From the NCBI RefSeq assembly GCF_009733865.1, contig NZ_WOFB01000016.1, positions 99,376 through 163,375 on the forward strand: a DNA stretch of 64,000 nt, given 5' to 3'. The notes beneath the pieces were generated by a model. That model did not search any database, was not told the origin of the DNA, and saw nothing but the letters and a program-made list of their open reading frames with translations. Of this stretch, positions 40,796 to 50,842 are shown piece by piece. The position numbers and the translations under genes are program-made. Positions within the stretch are counted from its first letter, which is position 1. Each line of letters opens with the position of its first letter. Origin of the DNA: Oceanobacillus salinisoli (GTDB lineage: Bacteria; Bacillota; Bacilli; Bacillales; Amphibacillaceae).

Positions 40796-41994
40796 ACTCT
40801 CCTTACACGATTAAGGCGTTCATATGAATCCGGATTAGTGTAAGCCGTTTTCCCCATAATCACTTGTTGAGTAGCCCCTGTTGCAGATGGAAGTTGATTA
40901 TAATTACCTCGAATGCATTGATAACCCAACACAGCAAATGCAATTGCTTCTTTTAAATCACTAGACATTCCAAAATCTTCAAGCGTATATACCTGAATAG
41001 GAGCCAAATGCTTTTTCAACCTTTCAATAAGATATGGATTATTACTACCTCCACCACTAACAATTACTTCATCAACTGGCTTTCCTTTTTTGATCAAAAA
41101 GTCTTGATAACCTTGGGCAATGGAAACTGCCGTCCAATCCGTAACCGTAGCTACAAGTTCTGCTTCAGGGAGGTAGCCATATCCCTTAAAGATTTCGTCG
41201 ACAAACATCTTTCCAAATAATTCTCTTCCCGTTGTTTTCGGTGGTTCCATAAAAAAATAATCATGACTCAACAAGTTACTTAATAGGGATTGATTAATTT
41301 TTCCTTTATACGCAATTAACCCTCCCTTATCATAATGCCATTTTCCTTTCGTCACTCTAAATACTATTTCATCAATCACCATATTTCCTGGCCCTGTATC
41401 AAATGACAGTACATCATCACCAGAGGCATTTGCTCCAAGGTATGTAACATTTCCAATTCCACCAATGTTTTGCAAGGCTCGTGATTTATTGGCTGATTGG
41501 AAAAGTATATAATCAACATAGGAAACTAGTGGGGCACCTTGACCACCTGCAGCCATGTCGGCTGTTCGAAAATCACCAACTACTCCAATCCCAGTCTCTT
41601 CTGACAATACCGACAAGTCACCAATTTGCAACGTTCCGGGAACATCCACAACGCTTTCTCCTAAAAAAGGCTGATGATAAATCGTTTGACCATGCGAACT
41701 AACAAACTGAATTTCTTCCTTTTTTATTCCTGCTTGTTTTAATAGATTATTAACCACCTGACCTAGCTCTTTACCTAAATAAATGTTTAAGGAAGATATT
41801 TTTTGTATTGTTGCTTTCGCTGGTGTACATACTTCCATTAGTTCTTGACGCAATTCTTCCGAGTATGGGCTGGTAAGGGAGTCGATTAATTGAACATCAA
41901 CTTTTCCATCTTTTTCTACTAAATCTACAATGACTGCGTCAATTCCATCTAAGGAAGTTCCTGACATCAAACCTATTCCTCGTGTTTTCACCAT
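40792..41994 (-). CDS. anmK: Anhydro-N-acetylmuramic acid kinase
   Basis: Hydrolyses and phosphorylates 1,6-anhydroMurNAc to MurNAc 6-phosphate. 400 aa, ASKHA fold, with the family start GLMSGTSLDGIDAVIVD, VSSHGQTIYH, GIGNVTYLG, SFDTGPGNMVID and VSGGGSNNPYLIERL. It lies inside an Opp-type importer operon with murQ and an RpiR regulator, which makes the imported solute an anhydromuropeptide or anhydroMurNAc derivative. Such a substrate needs a lytic transglycosylase upstream. Confidence 0.95.
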   Translation of the reverse strand: MVKTRGIGLMSGTSLDGIDAVIVDLVEKDGKVDVQLIDSLTSPYSEELRQELMEVCTPAKATIQKISSLNIYLGKELGQVVNNLLKQAGIKKEEIQFVSSHGQTIYHQPFLGESVVDVPGTLQIGDLSVLSEETGIGVVGDFRTADMAAGGQGAPLVSYVDYILFQSANKSRALQNIGGIGNVTYLGANASGDDVLSFDTGPGNMVIDEIVFRVTKGKWHYDKGGLIAYKGKINQSLLSNLLSHDYFFMEPPKTTGRELFGKMFVDEIFKGYGYLPEAELVATVTDWTAVSIAQGYQDFLIKKGKPVDEVIVSGGGSNNPYLIERLKKHLAPIQVYTLEDFGMSSDLKEAIAFAVLGYQCIRGNYNQLPSATGATQQVIMGKTAYTNPDSYERLNRVRRV

Positions 41995-42009
41995 GTTTCC
42001 CTCCCTCTC

Positions 42010-42843
42010 TTACTCTTTATTTAACTTCGGATCAAGAATATCGCGTAAACTATCACCTAACAGGTTAAAACAGAAAATTGTAAGGACGATAGCAACAGTT
42101 GGAAATATTATCGTCCATGGTGCAAATTCCATATAGGTCCGGCTTGCATCCAACATTCCACCCCAAGAAGGGTTTGGCGGCTGTACACCTAAACCTAAGA
42201 AGCTTAAGGATGCCTCAGTTAAAATTGCTCCTGATAACGCCAAGGTAATTTGGACGATAAATGGGGCCATAATATTCGGTGTGATATGCTTAAAAACGAT
42301 TTTAAACGGTGAAACCCCAATTGCGACAGCATTGGTAATGTATTCATTCTCTTTCACACCAATAACCGCACCTCGGACAATCCTTGTAAAGACCGGTGTA
42401 AATACGATGCCTATTGCCACCATTGTATTAACCACACTTGGTCCCAATACAGCAACAATCGTTAATGCTAAGAGAATATCTGGAAAAGCAAAAAAGACAT
42501 CCATGATACGCATAATAATTTGGTCTGTTTTTCCTTGGAAATACCCAGCGATTAATCCAAATATTAGTCCTAATGATGCCCCTATCCCAACAGCGATTAA
42601 TCCTACCTGTAAGGAGACTTGGGCACCATATATGATTCTTGAAAATATATCCCTTCCAAATTCATCCGTTCCTAAAAGGAATTCCCCACTTGGTCCTTCC
42701 AATGCATGTGCTGTGAACATTTCATCTGGGCTATATGGAGCAATAACCGGAGCAAATATGGCAATAAAAATCACAAGTAAAATGCCAATTGCGCCTAACA
42801 AACCCACTTTATCTTTATATAGTCTCTTAATAAACTGTCTCAT
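42010..42843 (-). CDS. OppC/DppC-type ABC permease
   Basis: Inner membrane subunit. Six helices, family motif LLGTDEFGRDIFSRIIYGA, coupling loop EYITNAVAIGVSPFKIVFKH and C-terminal ASLSFLGLGVQPPNPSWGGM. The ATG at 42843 (MRQFIKRLY) has AAAGGTGATT upstream; the longer frame to 42903 overlaps the previous gene without a ribosome binding site. 277 aa. Confidence 0.93.
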   Translation of the reverse strand: MRQFIKRLYKDKVGLLGAIGILLVIFIAIFAPVIAPYSPDEMFTAHALEGPSGEFLLGTDEFGRDIFSRIIYGAQVSLQVGLIAVGIGASLGLIFGLIAGYFQGKTDQIIMRIMDVFFAFPDILLALTIVAVLGPSVVNTMVAIGIVFTPVFTRIVRGAVIGVKENEYITNAVAIGVSPFKIVFKHITPNIMAPFIVQITLALSGAILTEASLSFLGLGVQPPNPSWGGMLDASRTYMEFAPWTIIFPTVAIVLTIFCFNLLGDSLRDILDPKLNKE

Positions 42844-42868
42844 GGAATCACCTTTTTCAGAATTGAAT

Positions 42869-43813
42869 CTATTTATAAGAAATCCTCGGGTCAATATACG
42901 CATATAAAATATCTATCAATAAATTAACCAATACAAATATAAAAGCAATAAACAGCACGGATCCTTGCACTACCATGAAGTCTCTTTGGTTAATCGCAGT
43001 TAGCACTAACTGACCTAAACCAGGCAGAGAAAATATTTGCTCCACAATGACGGCACCACCTAATAAGGTCCCCACTTGTAAACCTATAATCGTAAGAATG
43101 GGAATCATAGCGTTTTTTAATGCATGCTGGAATATAACTACTCTTTCTTTGGCACCTTTTGCCCTTATTGTTCGAATAAAGTCCTGCATTAATATTTCTA
43201 AAACGGAGGAACGCGTCATCCTCATCACTGCACCTGCCATGCTGGTTCCCATAACAATGGCTGGAATAATCATAATTTCAAGGTTTTTGAATGGATCTTC
43301 AAAAAATCCGACATAGCCAACAGGAGGACTATAGGAAAATACCAATGCTAAAACAAGAATAATGATCGTTGCTAAAGCAAAGTTTGGAAAAGAAACACCT
43401 AATAAAGAAACAATACGTACACCGAAATCAGTGTTGGAATTACGTTTCATGGCCGCTATAATTCCCATTGGTATTGCGATTATCCAAGCTATTAAAGCAG
43501 AGATTAATGTTAATTCAAAAGTAACAGTAAACCTGCTTAAAATATCAGGAAGTATTTCTTTCCCTGTCCTCATGGATTCCCCAAAGTCTAGCGTTAATAC
43601 ACCAGACATCCAATTGAAGTATTGAATATGTAATGGTAGATTTAAACCAAAATCTTCACGGAGCTGCTGTAAAGCCTCTGGTGTCGCGTCCGTACCTAAT
43701 ATTGTTTGAGCAACATCCCCTGGTATTATTCGCATGACAAGAAAAATCAGTACGGATACTCCAAATAGAACTGGAACTAACATAAGGATTCTTCGGATAA
43801 CATATGTAAACAT
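42869..43813 (-). CDS. OppB/DppB-type ABC permease
   Basis: Inner membrane subunit, 314 aa from ATG 43813 (MFTYVIRRILMLVPVLFGVS), which AAGGGTGA precedes by six bases; the ATG at 43819 is too close. Family marks: GDVAQTILGTDATPEALQQL, coupling loop DFIRTIRAKGAKERVVIFQH, and VVEQIFSLPGLGQL-type end. It follows a hairpin after the binding-protein gene. Confidence 0.93.
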   Translation of the reverse strand: MFTYVIRRILMLVPVLFGVSVLIFLVMRIIPGDVAQTILGTDATPEALQQLREDFGLNLPLHIQYFNWMSGVLTLDFGESMRTGKEILPDILSRFTVTFELTLISALIAWIIAIPMGIIAAMKRNSNTDFGVRIVSLLGVSFPNFALATIIILVLALVFSYSPPVGYVGFFEDPFKNLEIMIIPAIVMGTSMAGAVMRMTRSSVLEILMQDFIRTIRAKGAKERVVIFQHALKNAMIPILTIIGLQVGTLLGGAVIVEQIFSLPGLGQLVLTAINQRDFMVVQGSVLFIAFIFVLVNLLIDILYAYIDPRISYK

Positions 43814-43835
43814 CTTCATTCACCCTTGTAAAAAA

Positions 43836-43869
43836 ATAGAGGAGTGCTGCGTGGAAGCAGCACTTCTAT
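43836..43869 (-). terminator. Stem-loop between binding protein and permeases
   Basis: AGTGCTGC (43843-43850) and GCAGCACT (43857-43864), with flanking ATAGA/TCTAT-type pairs, followed on the minus strand by CTATTTTTTT. It probably lets only part of the transcripts continue, giving excess binding protein. Confidence 0.7.
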
Positions 43870-43871
43870 TT

Positions 43872-45464
43872 TTATTTTTTAAATACTTCATCTAAATCTT
43901 CGGTACTATGAGCATATGGCACATAATCAACGACGCTATCTCTTACAGCTACATAATTTTTTGGAGATACCATAAATAAGTTTGGTGACAATTCAAGCAA
44001 CAGATTCTGAGCTTCTACATAGATTTCTTTTCGTGCATCCAAGTCAATTGTGCGTCTTGCTTCTTCGACAAGAGTATCGTATTCATCGCTGGAGAAATTC
44101 CAAACATTGGCTGAACCTTCTGTATGGAAGAAATAGTTCATCGCACGGTCTGGGTCAGAACCAGAGCCATTTCTTCCAACAAGGATATCCGCAGAAGTAT
44201 TGGACCAAATGTCAATATACTCTCCCCACTCAACCTGTTGAATTTCTGCATTTACGCCAATTTCTTTCCATTGTTGCTGCAATAATTGTGCAGTATCTAC
44301 CATATCTGGATAACTGGAAGCTGTAGTGATTGTGATATCAAATCCATCCGCATATCCCGCCTCAGCAAGTAATTCCTTCGCTTTATCTACATCATTGGAA
44401 TACAACTCATGTGCCTCTACATCAATCGACCAGTCAGCCATGGAGGGAGCAATCGGCCCTGTTACCAAACCTTCTCCTTTCCATGCAATATCCACGATTT
44501 CTTGTCGGTTCGTTGCAAGACTTAATGCCTGTCTAACTTTTACATCACTTAAAATCTCATGTTCAACATTGAACCCAACATAACTATATTCTAGAGATTG
44601 ATAGTCTTTAATCTCTACACCTTCTTGTCCACTAAGAAGTTCTGCACTTTGGGCATTCACTGTCGTCATATCTATTTCGCCCGTACGAATTGCGGATAAT
44701 CTGGATGCCTCTTCCAGCATTGTGTAATATTCAATCCGATTTAGTTTAGGAATCCCATCCAAATAATAGTTTTCATTTTTAGTAAGCGTTACAGAGTTAT
44801 CTGGTACCCATTCTTCAAAAACAAACGGTCCTGTTCCTACTGCAACCTGCTGGAGGTCTCCATTTTCCTCTACTACTTCTTGCGGAACAATCACTGCACC
44901 GGAATGTGTTAGGTTGGATAAGAAAGTTGCATCGGGTTCTGCTAATTTAAATTGAACCTGGTAATCCCCAAGTACTTCTATGCTTTCAATACCAGCAAAA
45001 TAAGAAGCAATATGAGATGCTGTTTCTTCATCTAAAATACGTTCAAAGCTGTACTTAACATCTTCAGCAGTCATTTCTCTTCCATTATGGAATTGAACCC
45101 CTTCGATCAAGTTAAAGAGATACGTTGTGTCATCAGGTTGCTCCCAACTCTCCGCCAATTGACCTTCCACTTCCATGTTTTCATCAAACGTCACAAGCCC
45201 TTCGTATATTTTAGAATAAACACGTATGGATGATGCAGCAGGTGTTTTATGTGGGTCTAACCCCGCTGGTTCTTGATCATTTGCAATTTTAATAACCTGC
45301 TCTACGTCACTTGCCGTTTCTTCACTTACAGATTCTTCTGATTCGTTTTCTGTCTCCGTCGTTGTATCATTTCCTTCTTCTGTTTCAGAACTTTCGTTAG
45401 AACAAGCTGCTAACAAAAGAATCAAAGCTATAAATAAAACATACATGTACTGTTTCTTAAACAT
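43872..45464 (-). CDS. Peptide-type solute-binding lipoprotein (SBP family 5)
   Basis: 530 aa. Lipoprotein signal MFKKQYMYVLFIALILLLAAC, then a long Glu/Ser/Thr-rich linker and a DppA/OppA fold (AGLDPHKTPAASSIRVYSKI; the family segment DVKYSFERILDE). Outside the membrane it would capture the imported muropeptide (inference from anmK-murQ). Paralogue of the protein at 52627. Confidence 0.93.
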   Translation of the reverse strand: MFKKQYMYVLFIALILLLAACSNESSETEEGNDTTTETENESEESVSEETASDVEQVIKIANDQEPAGLDPHKTPAASSIRVYSKIYEGLVTFDENMEVEGQLAESWEQPDDTTYLFNLIEGVQFHNGREMTAEDVKYSFERILDEETASHIASYFAGIESIEVLGDYQVQFKLAEPDATFLSNLTHSGAVIVPQEVVEENGDLQQVAVGTGPFVFEEWVPDNSVTLTKNENYYLDGIPKLNRIEYYTMLEEASRLSAIRTGEIDMTTVNAQSAELLSGQEGVEIKDYQSLEYSYVGFNVEHEILSDVKVRQALSLATNRQEIVDIAWKGEGLVTGPIAPSMADWSIDVEAHELYSNDVDKAKELLAEAGYADGFDITITTASSYPDMVDTAQLLQQQWKEIGVNAEIQQVEWGEYIDIWSNTSADILVGRNGSGSDPDRAMNYFFHTEGSANVWNFSSDEYDTLVEEARRTIDLDARKEIYVEAQNLLLELSPNLFMVSPKNYVAVRDSVVDYVPYAHSTEDLDEVFKK

Positions 45465-45478
45465 CCTACTTCCCCCTT

Positions 45479-46543
45479 TTAATTCTTAATTTCTGAATGA
45501 ATAGCAGAAAAAATTTCTCTTCTAAAAGGATTAATGTTTCTTGGCTGTGTGACATGTAATCTATTGGTGAATAATCCAACTGAAATTTTCCTTTTTGGTT
45601 CAATCCATAAAGCTGTACCTGTAAAACCTGTATGACCAAAACCTTCTGGATAAATAGCGGATTTTTCCCAGCCTAACCCACGATTCCCCACCTGCTTTGT
45701 TAGAGCCCCATTAACTACAGATTCCAGGATCAATTGCTCCCCGTTAAGCACTCCCCCTTTCAAGTACAATTCGCCTATTTTAGTAATATCTTTTACATTG
45801 GAGAATAGTCCAGCATGACCAGATTCTCCATTAAAAAAATAATAAGCATTTCCATCATTTGGTTCTCCGGAGATCGGCAAATCCCCCCTTCTCCAGTTAA
45901 AGAAACTAATACCTCTTTCCCTACACATTTCTTTTTCAATCCTGTTTCCATATTCCGTAGCAGCTGTCAACTCCTTTTCTATAGGATGATAAGAAAGAGT
46001 CTCCAAACCAAGTGGTTCTACTACCTGCTTATTTACAATTGATTCCAAGCTGCTTTGAAAGTATTCTTTCAATATTTCCCCAAGTAACATATAGTTCAAA
46101 TCACTATATACAACCTTTTCATCTAAATCATGATAAATATCTATTCTTTCTATAATAGAAAAGAAATCTCTGTCGTCTTTTTCTGCGTAAAACGGATACC
46201 AGGCAATTAATCCACTGCTATGGGTTAACAACTCATATATCGTAATCTGAGCTAATGGAGTGTTTTTTGAAATACGTGGCAAACATTCGCCTAGTCGGGT
46301 AGATAATGATAAAGAGCCTTCCGATATAATCTTTAAAAGAATCGTAGTTGTTACTAGTTTAGTGACACTTGCTATATCAAATATTGTATGTTTTTCGCAC
46401 GGGGTTTTCTTTATTCGATTTGCTTTCCCATACCCTTTATGAAAAACGGTTTCTCCATCAATCGTGATATGGCATACCCCGCCAGAAAAAAATTCATTCT
46501 CTATGTAATTTCTAAAAATCCTATCTATTCTATGAAACTCCAT
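45479..46543 (-). CDS. Serine hydrolase of the beta-lactamase/PBP4* family
   Basis: 354 aa, no clear signal peptide. Catalytic SxxK is S59-V-T-K62 in FDIASVTKLVTT; the second motif reads YSDLNYMLLGE (Asp where Asn is common); a C-terminal HTGFTG replaces KTG. Members act as esterases, peptidases or amidases. Cell-wall recycling operons of Bacilli (ybb cluster) also carry such a gene, so it may trim the imported muropeptide in the cytoplasm. Confidence 0.88.
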   Translation of the reverse strand: MEFHRIDRIFRNYIENEFFSGGVCHITIDGETVFHKGYGKANRIKKTPCEKHTIFDIASVTKLVTTTILLKIISEGSLSLSTRLGECLPRISKNTPLAQITIYELLTHSSGLIAWYPFYAEKDDRDFFSIIERIDIYHDLDEKVVYSDLNYMLLGEILKEYFQSSLESIVNKQVVEPLGLETLSYHPIEKELTAATEYGNRIEKEMCRERGISFFNWRRGDLPISGEPNDGNAYYFFNGESGHAGLFSNVKDITKIGELYLKGGVLNGEQLILESVVNGALTKQVGNRGLGWEKSAIYPEGFGHTGFTGTALWIEPKRKISVGLFTNRLHVTQPRNINPFRREIFSAIHSEIKN

Positions 46544-46555
46544 ATCTAACCCCTT

Positions 46556-47404
46556 TCATTTCTCTCTTTCCTGAATGGCCTTCCTTGTTTTATCTAAATA
46601 ATCAACGGATTGGTTGTAATTCAAGGAAGCTAAGCCTGTAAATAAAATATCAATGACACTTAACTGCGCAATCCTTGATGCGGTAGCCCCACTTCGTATA
46701 CTTTTCTCAATTGGTGAAGCGAACAAATTCACCTTGGCCATTTTTTGCACCGTATTTGTACCATATCCTGTTAATGAAATAATTGATGCCTGATTGGCGT
46801 ATGCCACTTGTAGTGTTTCAATGACTTCCTTTGTTTCACCGGAATAGGAAATGGCTAGAACTACATCATTTTCCTGTAGATGAACAGCAGTGGTCAGTTG
46901 TGTATGACTATCAATTAACGCCTCACACCACTTATTAATCCGTTTTAATTTTTGTTCAAAATCAAGCGCTACAATGGCAGATGCACCAACACCAATAACA
47001 ATAATCCTCCTAGCTTGGTCCAGTAATCGGATAGCTTCTTCGATGTTATTTGGATCCGTAATCGCAAGTGTACTCTTAATGGAGTGCATATTATTATTGG
47101 ATATCGATTTAATAATCTCTGTAAGACTGGCATCAGCAGATATATCGTGATATTTATTAACCTCTGAATCCTCCTGATTTACGAAAGCCGATATACTTAA
47201 CTTCAATTCCCGAAAGCCTTTAAAATGCAACGACCGGCACATTCGTATGATGGTTGCTTCACTCGTGTTCGTTTTTTCTGATAGTTGGGCAATAGGCATC
47301 TCCAAAATCTCCTGTGGATTCTGTAATATGTACTTTGCCACTTTTTTCTCCGACGGGTTTAATATCTCAACTCCCTGTCGAATACGCTCCATTCCATTTT
47401 GCAT
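46556..47404 (-). CDS. murR: RpiR-family regulator, probably MurR
   Basis: 282 aa. N-terminal RpiR HTH (EMPIAQLSEKTNTSEATIIR) and C-terminal SIS domain (RRIIVIGVGASAIVALDFEQ; VLAISYSGETKEVIETLQVA) that binds a sugar phosphate. First gene of the operon with murQ and anmK; by analogy with MurR of other bacteria the signal is MurNAc 6-phosphate. A perfect palindrome lies 26-41 bp before the start. Confidence 0.87.
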   Translation of the reverse strand: MQNGMERIRQGVEILNPSEKKVAKYILQNPQEILEMPIAQLSEKTNTSEATIIRMCRSLHFKGFRELKLSISAFVNQEDSEVNKYHDISADASLTEIIKSISNNNMHSIKSTLAITDPNNIEEAIRLLDQARRIIVIGVGASAIVALDFEQKLKRINKWCEALIDSHTQLTTAVHLQENDVVLAISYSGETKEVIETLQVAYANQASIISLTGYGTNTVQKMAKVNLFASPIEKSIRSGATASRIAQLSVIDILFTGLASLNYNQSVDYLDKTRKAIQEREK

Positions 47405-47430
47405 AATGTACTCCTTACGTTTTATGTAGT

Positions 47431-47445
47431 TTTACTTCAAGTAAA
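47431..47445. promoter_or_regulatory. Putative MurR operator
   Basis: TTTACTT-C-AAGTAAA is a perfect palindrome upstream of the regulator gene; a wider pair ATGTAGTT/AACTACAT surrounds it. The half TTTACTTC recurs in the palindrome at 55811. Confidence 0.6.
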
Positions 47446-47639
47446 CATAATTATCATAGAAGTTTAACTACATTTTATTTTAAAAAAATTTAGATGTCAA
47501 TATAATAATGGTAATTTTCCAAATATTATTGTAAGGAAATCTGGCATGTCTTCTATTTTTTATAAAATCTCTCCAGGAACATTCCAAGTTTAATTCCATT
47601 AAAAGTTCGTGATCATTAAGCCATGATTCCTATTTACCT

Positions 47640-48028
47640 ATATTTCAACTAGCTATAAGTCGCCAAAGTATCGATATATATTTCGAGAAATTTCTATTGC
47701 ATAACATTTTTAAAAATGAAGATTTCATTATGTCTACTCACAATCATGAACCTGGTTATTATGACACGATTATTTCTATTTGTAATAGAGCTGGTTTTTC
47801 GGCTAAAATCCATCAAGAAGCTGAAGGATTAACTACCATATTATCACTAGTATCCGCTGGTATTGGTTACTCCCTTGTTTCTAAATTATCCATGGGAACG
47901 AAAAGAATTGACATATAGGGAATTCAGAGGATATAACCCCTTCTATCGATTTATTTTTAGCATTGCGAATTAATATTGACCTTCAATTCGTTCATAATTT
48001 CGTTGATATATCGAAAAATACCTCGTAG
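47640..48028 (+). pseudogene. LysR-type regulator, C-terminal remnant
   Basis: One frame has FIMSTHNHEPGYYDTIISIC and TTILSLVSAGIGYSLVSKLS, the ligand-binding domain of LysR regulators; after a frameshift near 47905 another frame gives EDITPSIDLFLALRINIDLQ and ends at 48028. The HTH domain is gone. It is the only gene trace between the two RpiR operons. Confidence 0.6.
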
Positions 48029-48484
48029 GACAAAGCTGAGTTACTATCGCGATAAACTTTCAATATTGGTCTTTTGTGCTTTAATAGATTGTTAGTCACT
48101 CACTTTTCACCATTCAATTCAGCAAATTTTATTCGCAAAATCGAAAAGCCTCTTTCGATGAGGAAGAGGCTTATATACGTCTACACTACATGCGTAACAC
48201 TCTATAAAGTTGTCAAAAGAACTATTTCCATAATTTACTAGTTTAAAAACATACAGCGAGAGATTGTGGTTTAGGCAAATAAAAAAGTAACCGCCCCCTA
48301 AGCGACTACTACTCTTAAATAATACATATCTCCACTCAATAAATCGACTTCACATACCATAAAAACGTAATTCAAAAGAGTTTGCCCATTTCCAAAATTG
48401 GAACCTTCCTGTGCCTTCCCGATTAGCCTATCTTAGCAGTGGTACATGACATCCCTTGCTCTCCAGTGTGTCCCCATGGTCCTC
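48029..48484. other. Gap with hairpin and repeat remnants
   Basis: AAGCCTCTTT/AAGAGGCTT hairpin near 48148-48176; near 48290 a gtaaccgcccc stretch like the toxin 3' ends at 34059 and 37470; near 48415-48480 degenerate pieces of the cttcccg and gtccccatggtcc repeats. No gene. Confidence 0.35.
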
Positions 48485-49219
48485 CTAAACCTCCACCTCC
48501 ATCCCAACCTCAGCTAACATAACACAGTCATTTCCTTCCCCCTTCGCACTATCCAATAACTCTTCCAAATCCCCATAGTGTGGCAAATGACTGAGAATCA
48601 CTTGTTTTGCATGAGAACGGTTAGCTAATACACCAGCCTCTCCAGCTGTCATATGACCGGAGGCAGCGCCATTCATTCCATCATATAAGCTACACTCCGT
48701 AATCAATAGATCCGTACCTTCCGAAAAAGTTACAAGATCTTCCGTAAAACCAGTGTCTGAGGTATAGACAATCGTTTTCCCTTCGTCACATGTTATTTTC
48801 ATCGAATACGCTTCAACAGGATGGAGGTTGCAAAGAAATTCGATTGTAAAAGGGCCGATGGTTAGCGAACATTCTTCTCCATACGGATGGAAATCAGAGT
48901 AAGGAACCTCTCTTACTCTCCTAGCCATCTCGCTATCATCCGGTCCATAAATATGTAAAATTTCATTCGTCTGTCTAAGTTGTGTGTTCACTAGCCTCGA
49001 AAACAATAAAACACCGACATCACTAAAATGATCATAATGATAATGCGATAGGACAACATGATTCACATCATTTAAATCTACATAGTTTTGCATCTGTGAT
49101 ACCACACCACTTCCACAATCCACTAATAATGAAAAACCGTTCTTCTCAATAAGATAGCCGGAACATGGGCCATTCTTTTTCGGAAATCCGCCCCACATTC
49201 CAATTACTGTACACTTCAT
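48485..49219 (-). CDS. MBL-fold metal-dependent hydrolase (YhfI-like)
   Basis: 244 aa, cytoplasmic. Metal motif H59-Y-H61-Y-D63-H64 in VVLSHYHYDHF, then further metal ligands expected in NLHPVEAYSMKI, VYTSDTGFTEDL and ILSHLPHYG. It resembles RNase Z-type/YhfI proteins, but the long exosite arm of RNase Z is not evident. Its start overlaps the ATPase stop by four bases, so it is part of the Opp-type operon and may act on the imported compound. Confidence 0.87.
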   Translation of the reverse strand: MKCTVIGMWGGFPKKNGPCSGYLIEKNGFSLLVDCGSGVVSQMQNYVDLNDVNHVVLSHYHYDHFSDVGVLLFSRLVNTQLRQTNEILHIYGPDDSEMARRVREVPYSDFHPYGEECSLTIGPFTIEFLCNLHPVEAYSMKITCDEGKTIVYTSDTGFTEDLVTFSEGTDLLITECSLYDGMNGAASGHMTAGEAGVLANRSHAKQVILSHLPHYGDLEELLDSAKGEGNDCVMLAEVGMEVEV

Positions 49220-50025
49220 ACTACTTCATCCTCTTCTATGGAAAAAGAACTTTGAATAAGGGTTTTCGTATACGTATGCTCAGGATGAAGCAATACTTGT
49301 TCCGTTTCCCCTTCTTCTAACACTTTTCCCTGATTCATCACCATCACATAGTCCGACATTTTATAAACAGCACCAATGTCATGGGATATAAATACATAAC
49401 TCGTTCCAAACTCAACCTGTAATTCCTTTAATAAATCCAAAATCTGGGCTTGGATAGATAAATCCAACGCCGAAACACATTCATCACAAATGATGACCTT
49501 TGGCTTTAATAATAATGCACGAGCAATTGCAACACGTTGAGCCTGGCCACCACTTATTTCAGATGGGTGTTTTTTCAAGATTGATTCATCCAAGTTGACC
49601 TTCCCTAACAACTCTGTAACTTCCTTAAGTGCGTCATCCTTGTTATAAGTGGAAGAAGAGACCTTCAGCGGCTCGAGTAAATTTTCCTGAATCGTATAAA
49701 ATGGGTGAAGGGAATCTTTTGGACTTTGAAAAACAAACTGGACTCCTCTTCTAAAATCTTGATACTCTTCCTTCGTCATTGTCCCAATATCTTTTCCAAA
49801 ATACTTCACTGTTCCAGAGGTCGGCTTTTGCAAATCACCGATAATTTCAGATACAGTAGATTTTCCTGAACCAGACTCCCCAACAATGCCAATCGTTTGG
49901 CCTTCCTTTACTTGAAAACTAATGTGATCCACCGCTTGAACAAACGTTTGTTTTTCAAATAGATGCTGTTTTTTCAATTTAAATGCTTTGACAATATGAC
50001 GAGCTTCTAAAATTGTTTTCATCAC
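49216..50025 (-). CDS. OppF-type ABC ATPase, second system
   Basis: 269 aa. Walker A GESGSGKSTVSEI, signature ISGGQAQRV, Walker B VIICDECVSALD. Shorter than the ATPase at 38782 and without the Cys-rich Opp tail, more like nickel/NikE-type subunits. Paired with the next ATPase, 7 bp apart. Confidence 0.9.
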   Translation of the reverse strand: MMKTILEARHIVKAFKLKKQHLFEKQTFVQAVDHISFQVKEGQTIGIVGESGSGKSTVSEIIGDLQKPTSGTVKYFGKDIGTMTKEEYQDFRRGVQFVFQSPKDSLHPFYTIQENLLEPLKVSSSTYNKDDALKEVTELLGKVNLDESILKKHPSEISGGQAQRVAIARALLLKPKVIICDECVSALDLSIQAQILDLLKELQVEFGTSYVFISHDIGAVYKMSDYVMVMNQGKVLEEGETEQVLLHPEHTYTKTLIQSSFSIEEDEVV

Positions 50026-50032
50026 GCCCCTC

Positions 50033-50842
50033 CTATACCGTTTCTGCCATATGTTTGTCCTTCGATAAGGTCGGAAGAAGGCTTATTAATTCCTTTGTGT
50101 AAGTATGCTTTGGATGTTGGAAAATTTCTTTTGTTTTCCCTGCTTCTACGACATTGCCTTTATACATCACATACACACGATGACAGAACTGCTTCACAAT
50201 TTTTAAATCATGGGAAATGAACAGGATGGAAACACCGTCTTTGTCATGAACTTCTTTCAATAATTCCAGCACTTGTTTTTGAATGACAGTATCCAGTGCA
50301 GTAGTAGGTTCATCCGCCACAATTACCTTTGGGTCAGTCATCAGTGCCATCGCAATGTTCACACGCTGCTTCATCCCACCACTTAGTTGAATCGGATAGG
50401 AATTTAGTACACGTTTAGGCTCTCTAATACCTACTTTTTCTAGTAAATGAATGGCCTTCTCCTTTGCCAGCTTTTTATTTCCCATACCATGAGTGATAAA
50501 AGCTTCCCCAATTTGATGTTTGATTTTAATAAGTGGATGTAAGAAGGCAATCGTATTTTGTGGAACAAATCCAATTCCACTTCCTATTAGTCTTTTTCTC
50601 TCTTTTCCACTTAATTTTAAGAGATTCTGACCAAGCACCTCATTTTTCGAACATGTCATATTTAATTCTTCCGGCAAAAGGTCCAAAATGGCTTTCACTG
50701 TCATCGTTTTCCCGGAACCAGACTCCCCAACAATGCCAACAAATTCATTCTCAAACAACTCCATCGAAGCTTGGCGGATGATGTCACGGCCATATGCATC
50801 TGACACCCGTAAATCTTCTAAATGAATCCATTTATTTTTCAT
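50033..50842 (-). CDS. OppD-type ABC ATPase, second system
   Basis: 269 aa. Walker A GESGSGKTMTVKA, signature LSGGMKQRV, Walker B VIVADEPTTALD. It also lacks the C-terminal Cys-cluster. The start overlaps the permease stop by one base. Confidence 0.9.
   Translation of the reverse strand: MKNKWIHLEDLRVSDAYGRDIIRQASMELFENEFVGIVGESGSGKTMTVKAILDLLPEELNMTCSKNEVLGQNLLKLSGKERKRLIGSGIGFVPQNTIAFLHPLIKIKHQIGEAFITHGMGNKKLAKEKAIHLLEKVGIREPKRVLNSYPIQLSGGMKQRVNIAMALMTDPKVIVADEPTTALDTVIQKQVLELLKEVHDKDGVSILFISHDLKIVKQFCHRVYVMYKGNVVEAGKTKEIFQHPKHTYTKELISLLPTLSKDKHMAETV

Noticed and set aside
48290..48340. Fifth toxin/antitoxin copy
   Set aside because: Only a short gtaaccgcccc stretch is shared; no hairpin set or toxin frame can be drawn.
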